A model generated the notes under the pieces. It was not told the DNA's origin. It saw only the letters and a list, made by a program, of their open reading frames with translations, and searched no databases. Shown piece by piece: positions 48,622 to 60,200 of a DNA stretch of 64,000 nucleotides; positions within the stretch are counted from its first letter, which is position 1; each line of letters begins with the position of its first letter. The stretch comes from Cristatella mucedo (Eukaryota > Bryozoa > Phylactolaemata > Cristatellidae). The stretch covers positions 1 through 64,000 of the forward strand of contig WPIO01000356.1 of the NCBI GenBank assembly GCA_009760855.2. Reading direction: 5' to 3'. Both the position numbers and the translations under genes were made by a program.

Positions 48622-51239
48622 GTAAGAAATGCCGTTTACGTTATTTTATTGTTTTGATCGCCATGCATAGGAAAGCAAACATTTTTAAATTCAGGGACTA
48701 TGTCAAGAAAACGTCTTTTTATATTTCAGGTAACACCGGGCAGAGGGTTTCGTTACGTCGGCAAAATTCTAATTTTAGCAGCTGGAATATTTTTCTTGAT
48801 TGCAGCTGTGGCCTTGTCAGCTTCGTTTGCGGGTAAGATCCGGTTTTCCGAGAAGGAAACTACTAGTAGCAAGTGTTAGCATGTTCTTTGTACACAACCG
48901 CCGCGCTTTCGCGTCACGATTGCCAGACATAACCTAGGAGTACAATCGAGCCGCTCACCCTCAATAGCAGTTCCACTGGCTAGCAAGGCCCGAAGCACAT
49001 ACACCACGACAAAACGTGTGTGTGAGTTCGTTTTCTCTGGAGGTATGAATAAGGCATGAAGCCAAAGCCTATTTGCGTACATCACGATCAGTCTTTGATT
49101 GCAGGCTTACAGTGGCTTCCGTTTGCTCCCTTCCCCTCAATATAATAAAGTTCAAGTATATTTCCACGTTCATCGCCAAGTACGCAGGCCCTCGGCCGTT
49201 GAATATAGAGGAATAGCTTTGTCCTAAAAACTAAATTGAAAGCTAAACTAAATTTTCTTTATTCCAAAGAAATGCGAAGTACTCTGGGTAAATACAGGCT
49301 TTCAGCCAGGGAACGTTGGCTCGCCTACGATCAGCTGTTGTTGACAAGTAGGGCGGGGCGAGCGGACCCAGAATATGGCGGCGACGCAACGCAGGGACGA
49401 GCGAGGCGACGTGGATGCCGTGGAGGGCGGTCGTCTGCTGCTGATCTAGAGGCAGGGAGAAGCAATACGCGATTTTTTCTGGAGGCTGCTACGGTATGTG
49501 TGATATCGCTTGTGAGTAGTAACTTAAACTCTTAAAACCTTTGAATCAGCGTACATTCTATTTACCATTCTGGAGGACGTAGCCTGCTGTAAATACATAG
49601 ACTTGGTGCAGAACCGTAGAAAAAATACGTTATTGGATAGAAAAAAATCTGACCACCCAAATAGCATGGTATACCAGACGTATCCATACCTGCGTGTTAT
49701 TTTCACATTTTTTAAACTCCGGTCTGGCCTTTAAAATAAAACTATTTTGGTCATCGAATTTCACAGTGGAAATTTGATGCTCTGACAATGCTCAAATATT
49801 GTTCGACAAGTGAGTAGTATCACTCAATAATAATTTAAATAATTCAATTCGATAAGGGCTCACAGGAAAGCAGCTGGAAACGCCTACGACTACGACCTAC
49901 GACCTACGACCTACGACCTGGGAGACCGAGCCCAGAGAATCGATAAAAAAGGACGAACACGCGAAACGATTCTTTAGGTAACCCATTTTTAGTAAGTTCA
50001 ACAAATCGGCTTGAGTCAAGAATTAGTGACTCTGTAGCTTGCACGGAATTTAAAAAATAGGTAATCTCTCTGGATGAAGCTGAATAAGTATTGTGAAACA
50101 TGTACATGGGTTAACCCCACAACAAAATTCGGTGAGCTTACACTCTACCCTGGATTGACTTGTTGATTGATTGATTGTTCGGGCGACTACGCGTGTGAGA
50201 TGAAAAAGAGTCGCAAAGGAAGAACTTTCAGACTGCGCTCCAGGATGACCCTTGATTTTTACCAGTATTCTTGATTTTTCCACTAATTAAAAACTAGGAT
50301 GCTTATTCCATATATTCAATCAGTGAGAGACCCGAAGTAGCCAAACCAGATAAAGTATAGTTGAGTTTGATAGTCTTTAGACATGATATAGAGCTTGATA
50401 TGCAAAAGCACAGCTTTGGAGATCCTATGTACACCAAGGTTACATCGCGTGCAAAACATAAACTCTCCAAATGCATAATGAAAATAATCCCACTAGGCGA
50501 ATTCCAAACGTTGCCAATCATAATAATAAGAGCATTAAACAACACTGCTCCTGTAACGCGACGGAATATTCGGATTTAAGAGCACGCAAGAGCCCCTAAA
50601 AAGCGTACAGTATAGGCGTGGCTAGTCAAAGAGACCGAGGAAAAACACTAAAAGTTCAAGGCTTAGACATCGAGGCAGGAGTATATGCCGAGGCTGAATC
50701 TGAACAAATTGCTCGCAGATACTCATATAGCCTTTCATCGACTCCGCACGGCTGCTGAAAGCTCTGTCAGCATATTCAATCATTTAACCTTGCTCACTCA
50801 ATTTCGTTACGCTCGAGCTTAACGAGCAAGAATTTTCATTATCGACCTGTTTAAGAACGATAAACTTGGTCAGATATCGCTGCCCTGGGTACTGGAGTCA
50901 ACAGGCTTACTCTGGTTATTCTTCTTTGACTTTTCAACATTTGGGAATCAATAATACCACTAATGTCATTGCATAACGTCCTGTGCGAATTAAATCCGTT
51001 TCGTCAATTCTAGAGGCTGCAAAATTTACGTAAAAATTGATTTAGTACCTAGCTACAAAGATAAACAAAATACATAGTGCATAAGGACTTAAAAGAAATA
51101 CCCAAGTGTTTCAATATCAATCGATATTGACAGGAAGCTATGCAATGATGTGAGAAGCTGAGAAGGATTATCAGCTGTGCTTAAAATTTTGCGATGTCAG
51201 TGGATGTCAGCAAGTTAGATTTTCATTACTACAGTGCCT

Positions 51240-51281
<42 letters not shown>

Positions 51282-54200
51282 TCACTTGATAAAGCGCCCT
51301 CAGAGAACTCAATCTCTCTCTAGGCGCTTTACATTTGCTGTAAAGTGAAGCGCAATTATACGCGTAGCAGCCTAAGACGCAATCTGCAAAGAACCGATTG
51401 TCATATAAAGACAAAACACCTTGACCGGATTTAGAACAACAAGCTTTAATAAGCAAAGCCTAAGCAGTAAGCATTTCGTCTAGGCTAGCCGATACAAACA
51501 CAGCTGCCCTCTTGAGCTGGCAGCCATCCAAAATACAACCCGGATGTCTTCCCCTGACCTTACCTGTTTATTTATTCGACAAGTCGTTATTCTGCAGCTA
51601 ATCGTACACCGCCCTGGTAGCGATTACGTTTTCATGATGGGCTATACAAATGACCTATATTTACTATAGTTGCGTATTGCAGAACCATCCATAAATGGGA
51701 ACATTTTGTAATTGAATATTATTTTTAGCGACCTGGACTAACTATATTATTGAATAGAGAAAATATCGTATTCAAGTAATAAATCATTATTAGCAGGGTT
51801 GGATAAAGCCTTATCAGATGCTCCATGCACCTCTGAACTGCTTCGGCGCTGATAAACGAATTTGCAACTTGAAGGACTGCATAAAAATTCCACAAGCTTT
51901 CAGATAGTAGCCAAACTATAGATGAGTTCCAAGAACTGATGTAAGAGTCGTCCATGATTTACTCTATTGCCCTTGCAGCCATGGCCTCAGCGAGGCAGTT
52001 GCCTCCTCGGCAAGCACATGAGTGCAGAACGTGACTTATTAGTTGCTGCGGGCTTAGCAACGCGCCTTTCTACAAATTCCCCAATAAGGATGCATGAGCC
52101 TGGAGTCATGAATAGCTATCTGCTTAATATCACATGCCCCTTGAAGTTTCCAAAGAGTCATGCAAAGCTTCGAGACACTAACCAGTACCAAGGAAAGATC
52201 GCCATATCTGAATGACTTCCTGAATAGCCAAGCTGGGACGCAGTACACTTAGAACGTCATTATAAACTAGTTGCATTTTTCATAATGAGTACTGCATACT
52301 TTTCTGTGTCGTTGATGTGCTTACACTAATGAAGATTTGATTAATTGTATACTAAAAGATTATAACTTCTGCGTACTTAAAATTGTGGTGTTATATATTT
52401 TGCAGTAATGTATTATTCACTGAGAGGAGAATATGAAGTATTCAGATCGGTTCAGGAAATCAGCATTGCAAAGGGTTCGAATAAAGAAAGCTGGATGATA
52501 CGGCTGACTGGCCGAGGTGCGGATAATGAAGGTCGCATGGAAACTTTCTACGAGGGTCAATGGAATCTCGTGTGCTATACGGATACTTGGTCACAAAGGG
52601 AATCGGAGGTCGCCTGTCGGCAGCTGAATTACAGGTACGAAAAATAGTGATAGGATTCCTCACAGTACTATTCTCGATTGGTGATACACACACTCACATA
52701 ACTAATTCAATTTTATCCGTTGATATTTAGTTGAAATTCGACTCCTTTAATGCCTTCCAGGAGTCAGTTTAGCAGCCTCGTCTTCGGCAGGTAGCACGTT
52801 GGACTGCAAACGAGCCGAGCCCGTGACTATAAAACGTCATCATACGTGTCCTCAGTAGAATTATTAGAATTAACTTTCAATGCGCAGCCTTTCATTCAAG
52901 TCGTCTGATTAAAAGGCCGAGCATCTTCCTCTAGGTGCTCTGAACAAGCGAGTGTCACTTCTAAACAGTCGCTGCAGACGCTGCCGTTTCGGAGTATAGT
53001 GTAATTGAGTGCTGAGTTTCAGGAATAAACTGTTTTCGCAGTCGTCATCTGAAAGTCTGAAGCATCTAAGTGTGGACATAATCGGGTGACAAGCTCGCCC
53101 CCATCTGATTGGATGAATTCATAGGCCCGTGATGTGCTGCTTTGCACAGGGTAGCGTTTCATATGGACCAAGCTCTGCACAGGAAAAAACAACATCGCCG
53201 AGAGCTGGTACTTTGTTCTAGCGGTCAAGGTGCTCGCCCCGACCGAGGTCCTACTGAGGTCGTGGGCTCGAGCCCCGAGGCATAAGTGAAGCGCCTGAAT
53301 AGAGATTAAGTTCTCTTGGGGCGCTATGTAAATGAATTATTTATTTATTTATAACATCCAGTATAAGCGGCTGGTAGACCTCGTTAAAGGGATGGTGACA
53401 CAGTTGCACGTAAAAAAAACTAGCTGATTTAACAGCCTATTTTGTATAGCGACATACGTGCCTTTACGGCTATCACTGACGCTTGCAGTGGCAATAAAGG
53501 ATCGCCCACCACAGGATTCATGCCTTGAGACCGAGGCCACGATAAGCAACCGTCTTACCTAGTGTGCCATCACGGCTCACCATATCGAGTTAGCCGTCAT
53601 CTAACAATTTGTCGCGTCTGATGATAATTCAGCAGCTCCAAATCGCTTCAATATGTAATTTCACACAGCTCTCGGAGGCAAAAGTCAAAGCTGAAATCTT
53701 CATCGGACCACAGATGCAGAAGATCGCGGAGTGTGTCAAATTTGCTTGGAAGCTGAACAGAACGGTAAAAGCGCCATGGAACTGTTTTGCTGAAGTGGTT
53801 AGTTATTTTCTGCGCGGTCACAAAGCTGAGAGCTATGAGCAGCCAGTTAACGCTCTGTCGAAGAAGTGTACCAAGATGGGCTGCAGAATATTCCTCAAAG
53901 GCCATAACCTGAATGGTTATGGTGAAAATTTAAGAGAGATCATGGAAGCTTTCACAGCAGAGCAACGGGTCTCCCCTCATCGGGGTGAAATTAACCTTGA
54001 GCAGCAGCATTACCAAATATAATGTAAAGAAAACAACAGCCAACATGCGTGGAGGCTGCTGTTTCAAGAAAGCAATTCGCACTGTAGCCTAAAATCCAGA
54101 AAATTGACTCATTTCTGAATCATTTTGATGGTTCAATGTTTTATGACGCCAGCGTAAACGGATAGCAATTTCGATTAACTTGCTGTTTCTTCTGACTAAA

Positions 54201-57200
54201 TGCGAAACCAAAAGACAAACCAAAAGATGCGAAATTCCGATTTCTCTCATTGGAAATAGGTTACTTAAATTGTAATAATCATTCGCAATTGGCATTATTA
54301 CGAACTATCGCAAAATACCAAGTGGCAAAGATTGTGTTGCTTGGTTTAGCTAGATCGTTAAGGAATCCTATAATCCATTTCCTTCAAACTAAAGCAAGTA
54401 CTATTGGGTAGAATTTTTAAAGGATGTGATAAACAATGGCATGGTTTCCTTTGAAGCTTTCAGTTAGAATAAAAGGAAACCATTTTCTTGAAACAGCAAT
54501 CCATTAATATAAAGCTATCAAAAGGGAGCAAATTTAGTGAGACAATTTGGAAGAACACGAGTCATAATTATCACGTGAGATGTTCGGCAGAGGGCCGAGG
54601 CTGTGAAAGCTCTCCAGATCGGTTTCAGCAAGGCGTTTTCTGTAATTATTGCAAGTAGTGACCTTTAAGTTCGCCAGACTGGTAGAAAGCTGAGAGTGGC
54701 AGGCCTACTCTACACAAAGCAGAGTCACGCATTGGCAAACTGGTGAAGGTGCTCACCTTAGTGACTTTGGTCGCACTGAATGCATTTGAAGACGAGGTCA
54801 CGGGCTCGAGCCCCATGGTATATGTGAAGCGCCTGAATCGAGATTAATTTCCCTCAGGGTGCTAAGCGAATAAATCCTCTATCCATTGCCTGGCCGAAGA
54901 CAGGCTCGCGACCAAGTCACTTCGAGGCGACGGGTCTCGGCCTATCGTTCAGGGCATGATTGGTTCACCAACCACGAATACATAGAAGTGCAACGGCTGG
55001 ATGCTGCCTGAAGCCACTCCGACCCTGCGAAGCCGCGGTAAATATCTGCTTAGAGCTACGGAGACTGTGCGACGAAAGTGCCGAGACCTGCAGTGCTGCA
55101 GCCGATCAGGGCCCAGCACACTCGGGTCCCCAGTCGCCTAATCCGGGCACTGTTGGCAGCTGTCGCCTGCTTCGTCAGATGTCAAAAGCTTGTCCCTGCT
55201 TGCCACTGGTCTTCCCTCTAGCCGGACCTTGGTCATCGACGTCTGGGGCTGAAGTGACGATCGTCTGGAAAAGCTGGCAGTGTCATTCGAGTGAGAGCCG
55301 TGGTGGCAGTGTCCAGGGTGGCTGCTCCCCTGGAGCAAGGTGTGGGCAAGTGCTCACTCGTAGTCAGCAGCACTCTGCTGGCCTCAGGCTGCCGGTCTGC
55401 TGTCTGCTTCGGATCGACACTTTAGATAGCCAGGGCCTCTCAGACGCTATTCACTGGATATATTAACACCATCGTTGCTGACCTGAGCAGCCAGCAAGCT
55501 GACTGAGTGACATTGGGATGCCTGGAAAGGGAGCTACATTTCAATCTATTTCGGTGGTAAAATGTACTCATCAAAACAATTCATTCACACTGACAGGCAG
55601 GCGAGCCCTCTGCTCATGGACTAGCATTTCTTTGCAGTTGCCAAAGGCCCTCATTCGTTAATAAATAATAACACAGGGGCCGCAGCATTGCTCCACACAG
55701 CACGACTCTGCTTGAGCTGCAGCACTGGGCATGCAAACGCACTCGTCCTCAATTATTGGGTGTGGGAAAAGACACTGGCTGGGCGAAACCTGGCACAGTC
55801 ACACGGTGCCAGCTATGACGATTTGCATTTAAAGCCTGGTACCAGTTCGGCTATCATTGTGAGCCTACGTGAAGGAACACACTAACTGCCAGCAGTTAAT
55901 GGATGCTTTCATCCGAAAACACAGTCTGTGAGAGCTTCCCACTTTTTCTTTAATCATTCGGATGACATTTCCAACGACATACAGCTTAGAGGAATCTGTC
56001 ACAGGACATTTGCCGTTAAATTTGGCTTTCGTTTCAGTTCCGTGTTGCTGATGAAGGCTGCACAGGCAGACGATGCAGACAATGTAGTTACAATATCGAG
56101 TGCAAATGCATGCCGAGGCTCTGAGCCTACCCTGCGACATTGCAAGCTACAAATCGTTTCTCAACATGCCTGCGAAAACCACACCGTGCTTTACCTGAGC
56201 TGTCGGCCACCATCAGAGATCATCCAAACAGGTAAGAGATGTAGATATTCCTAGACTTCTTGTGCCATAAAAAATGGCATGATTTGAAAGAATCTTTATT
56301 TTATTTAAGCCTTGTGCTATATACAATGGCATAACTTAACTGTATTTTTATTTTTTTTATGCCAATGCTGGCACTTGCTAGCACTCTTGCTGCTCAGTAA
56401 CTTCGATTACGGGTTGGAAAGAGTGAGAGAGAAACTCTTGATATTCAGGGGCAGCTCTCTCTTCTAGAATCACAATATGCTGGTTGTTCTATGTGATAAA
56501 TCTGCACAGCAACACTAGAGAGCTAAATCAGCTACTGTGCAATCTGGATTGGTTAAAAGTAGGGACAAGATTATTGGACACAATCTTAACCTCTCGATAT
56601 TTAGTTTTAGCTCGTAACTGCAATTTTTCATTACTTTTTGTTTAGTGCTAGTTACTAACGCACTAACCCGGAAGTACATAACTCACTAGATTAAAAGTTA
56701 GCCATGTTGCTTTATGGGCATAACAATGAATCAAAGACTGAAGCTTTAAAACAGAGCTTCAATTAGCATTGTGCGAGCCTGCCGACGCTTGACTCACTGG
56801 TCAGCATACTGGCAACGGCATAGCTATAAGGCGATAGGCAATAAGTCCCCACATATTATAAAATTAGTAATAATACATTTGTATAGAACCCGTAGATTAC
56901 TTGATCTCTATCTGGGCATTTTAACAAACCATGATGAAACGATTACTTGTACAATGCACAATGTCAACAAGCATGATATGATTATTAGAGAAATGCACAC
57001 CATCAACATGTAAAATATAGAATAGAGGCAGCATGCATAGGGTCAGCATGCATAAGCACACAAAGAATAAATCACAAGGACCTACTAAATGTTGGAGTAA
57101 GCAAGTGGGTTTAAAGCTTGGCTTTAAATATCGTCAAGTCAGGGGTTGTCGTGATGTCAGTCGTGAGTCAGTACCAAGCTGTGAGACCATACCTACTAAA

Positions 57201-60200
57201 CGAGGTCTCCAAAGGATTTGAGGTTCACTGAGGATTTGAGTCGGAAGAGCAGGGGTACAAAGCCAAGTATATAGGAGGAGTAGTTTCGAGAGGCTGCTTG
57301 AGCTAAAGAATGAAGGAACCAACAAGTGAGTTACAGAACCTTGAGTTCGATATGCTGCTCGACTTGGAGCCAGCGCAGCTCGTCTAGAAGTAGTGTGATG
57401 TGGCAACTGCAATGCTTCAGACAGCCTAGCTGTAGAGCTTTTCACCAACTGCAAGCCCATGATTGCGCATGCCCGTAGACCAGCAAGCAGTGAGACCCAG
57501 AAGTTGAGACTGGATGTCCTAAGTGAATGGACTGATTCGGATGTCCCTGTCTAACAGAAGCTAAATTTTAGCAATCCTATTTAGCTGAAAGTCGGCAGTT
57601 TAAGGGGCATGCTTGATCTAGCACAGGCAAAACACGACTGACTTGATTGTGAAGCTGATATTGTCGTTTACTGAAAGGTCACTTAGTAACAGGACACCTC
57701 GACTTCGTGCAAATCCAAGAGGAGATATGCTGCAGAGTATCTTTTGAGTGATTAGTTATAATATCAGAGTCACACTTGGTCTACCCGGAACTAGCAAGTA
57801 GCTTTTATTGTCATAGAATATTAAAAGTTGGTTGCCATTAAAGTATGGACGTCAGCAACGCATGCAGTAAGGGAGTTGAGAGAATTCATCATGCTGAAGG
57901 CTGTGAGAGACCAAAGCAAAGTTATAACTATGTGGCATTAGCATAGAAGTGAAAGTGAAGATTGTACTTGTTGACTACATCGGGACGGGAGTGAGTATTT
58001 TCTGTGAAAAGTAGCGACGAAGTATTGAACCCTGAAGTATCCGCCACCCATACTCAATTGGATCCTTGGATGATCTTTGTGTGTTCGCATAAAAACTCCA
58101 GAGTTTACTACTGAGATAGGATCTAAATCAATTCAGTGCAGTGCAGGACAGTGCAGGTGATGCCCAGTCGAGTTGAGAAGCTAGTCACTCACAACTCATT
58201 TCAATGTCTATGATCAGAGCAGTAGAAGAGATATTGGGAATAAGTTGCTGACCTTGTCTTGGGCTGGTATTGCTTTCTTAATTAATGAACTAGCTGCAGC
58301 TTTTGGTCATGACCCTGCAGCTTTTTGGAAAGCTGCAGGGTCATGATCTGAGCGCATCTTAGTTATCCATGGCAGCACGAGATCTATGCATAGTTGAACT
58401 TCCTGAAATTAAATGACGATAAAACCGAACTGCTGCTCATAGGACACCCTAAGCGTGTAGCAGCAGGATTAAAAGGCTTTGCTGTTCTACTAGGTGATGC
58501 TATTGTGTGACTTTCACCACGTGCTCGACATCTAGGTGTCGTGTTCCACTGCTGCCTCAATTTCAAAAGCTTCATTCAGAAGACTGCCTCTACAGCTAGC
58601 CATCACATCCGATCCCTATTCAAGATTAGAAGCTGTCTCCCACAGTGGTTAGTAAAAAAATTTAACTAGCTCTTTAGTTCTGTCTCGGATTGATCATTGT
58701 AATTCCCTTTTGGCTGGGCTGCCAATGAAAGCTATTGTGCCTCTACAGCTGACGTTGAATATGGCTGCAAGGCTGGTCTTCAAGTCCCAGCGGTTCGAGC
58801 ACGTGTCACCTCTGCTGAAGGATGGTTGCCGGTTGAGCAAAGGACATTTACACTGACAGAGTTGCAAGACGTACGTGTATGGCTGCTGCTAACATCGAAG
58901 ATGCCACACATTGCGCAGCAGCTATTTAGGCAAATTGTGGTACCTCCTTCACTCAGCTGTTTCAGTAGAGCTAATATGGGCGATGCTTACCTGTGAGTTG
59001 GGACACGACGAGGGACATTGCTAGTCTGGAGAAGTGAAGAACAGCTTCGGTAATCGGCTCTGCGGTTTGCTGCCACTGTTCCATTGCTATTGCTGCCAAG
59101 GCGGCTGCTGGTGCTGCCACTACTGCTGCAGCTTTGTCTGTCGTCACTGAAGCGATAGGCCTACTATCTACTTACGGTTGGTTCTTAGCATGGCGATTGC
59201 TGCAGAAATGATTGCTTAAGCCAGTTGGTGGACAGTCAGCCATGGTCTATTGAAAGCCTTTTCAAGCATTGCACTTTATCGTACGAGAATCCAGGTAACG
59301 TCTGGATTTAAACTGCTGGCTATCTGAAAAGGAAAGTGTGAATATTCAGTCGACCAAACTCGTCCAGGACATTGACTGGAGTTGTGTTAAGCCAAAGCAG
59401 CAGCCAGGATTGAGCCAAAACTTTTTTAGCCAAAGCCCATTTCATTTTGCTTAGCAGATTCGTGAGAAGGAGAGTATCCTGCAAGTTGTTCAGAAAATCC
59501 CTAACCCCTGCAATAGGACCCTGAAGTTCGGCATAGATGTCCCTCATTCTTTCACCTTCCATGCACCTGCAATATAACTTGTGGTTCGTTCTAATCCTCT
59601 TGGGGAGACCATCGTTCATACAAATGCGTATAAATGTGTCTGCAAACCTCTAAGACCTATAACAGGTCTCAGACATTTACGACATCCACGTTCCAGAGGT
59701 ACCGGCGATTGGTTCAATTATAGCTGGAGCAGGAGGAGCCACAACGAATCTGCCACAGTCTGGAGCAGCTTTATCGACTAACTCAGGTCTCTGTGGCATG
59801 CAGCTGCTGCTGCATCTATGCTGCTTCCTTGCTGCTCCCATTGCCTCGGCTGCTGTTGCTTCAGTTGCTGCTTCCCTTTACTGCTGCTTCTTTGTTGCTG
59901 CTTCCTTCCTGTTCCCATTGCCTCGGCTGCTGTTGCTTCAGTTGCTGCTTCGTTGCTGCTGCTGGTGTTTACATAGGTGCCACTGCTAGTCCTGGCGATT
60001 GCTTGAATTTTAGCTGGAACCGGAGGAGTTGCCACAAGTCGGCCCACGTCTGGAGCAGCTTTATTAATAAGCTCAGGTCTGTGGCCTGCCGCTGCTGGTG
60101 CTACAGCTTCCTTGCTGGTCCTGTTGCCTCGGCTGCTGTTGCTTCCATTACTGCTTCTCTGCTGCTGCTGGTTTTTTCATATGTGTGTTTGTAAGTTCTT

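Larger units (their letters stand above)
48833..52405 (+). other. Intron 2 of the SRCR gene
   Basis: 3.6 kb. Holds a CpG-rich patch at about 49340-49500, a run of tacgacc at 49890-49918, and a LINE2 tail (-) at 51238-51365. The ORFs at 49236 (99 codons), 50303 and 50361 have no recognisable motif. Confidence 0.6.
52635..56037 (+). other. Intron 3 of the SRCR gene
   Basis: 3.4 kb carrying two SINE2 copies, one SINE1, a transposon-derived ORF and a GC-rich unclassified block (54900-55480). It splits the SRCR domain at the standard group A position. Confidence 0.65.
56232..59723 (+). other. Intron 4 of the SRCR gene
   Basis: 3.5 kb with a LINE2 copy, an 18-bp perfect hairpin and a young LINE1 fragment. 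A CTG-rich patch near 59075-59130 resembles the introns of the linker array and may be an eroded unit. Confidence 0.6.

Noticed and set aside
54960-55466. 168-codon Cys-containing ORF in intron 3 as an extra receptor exon
   Set aside because: Cys spacing does not fit SRCR, and the two halves of SRCR 1 already join in frame without it.
59320-59619. 99-codon minus-strand ORF as an independent gene
   Set aside because: No start context, splice signals or motif; kept only as an unclassified open frame.
59793-60194. 133-codon plus-strand ORF rich in Leu and Cys
   Set aside because: Runs through CTG/TTGCTT-rich intron repeats of the linker array and ignores good splice sites.
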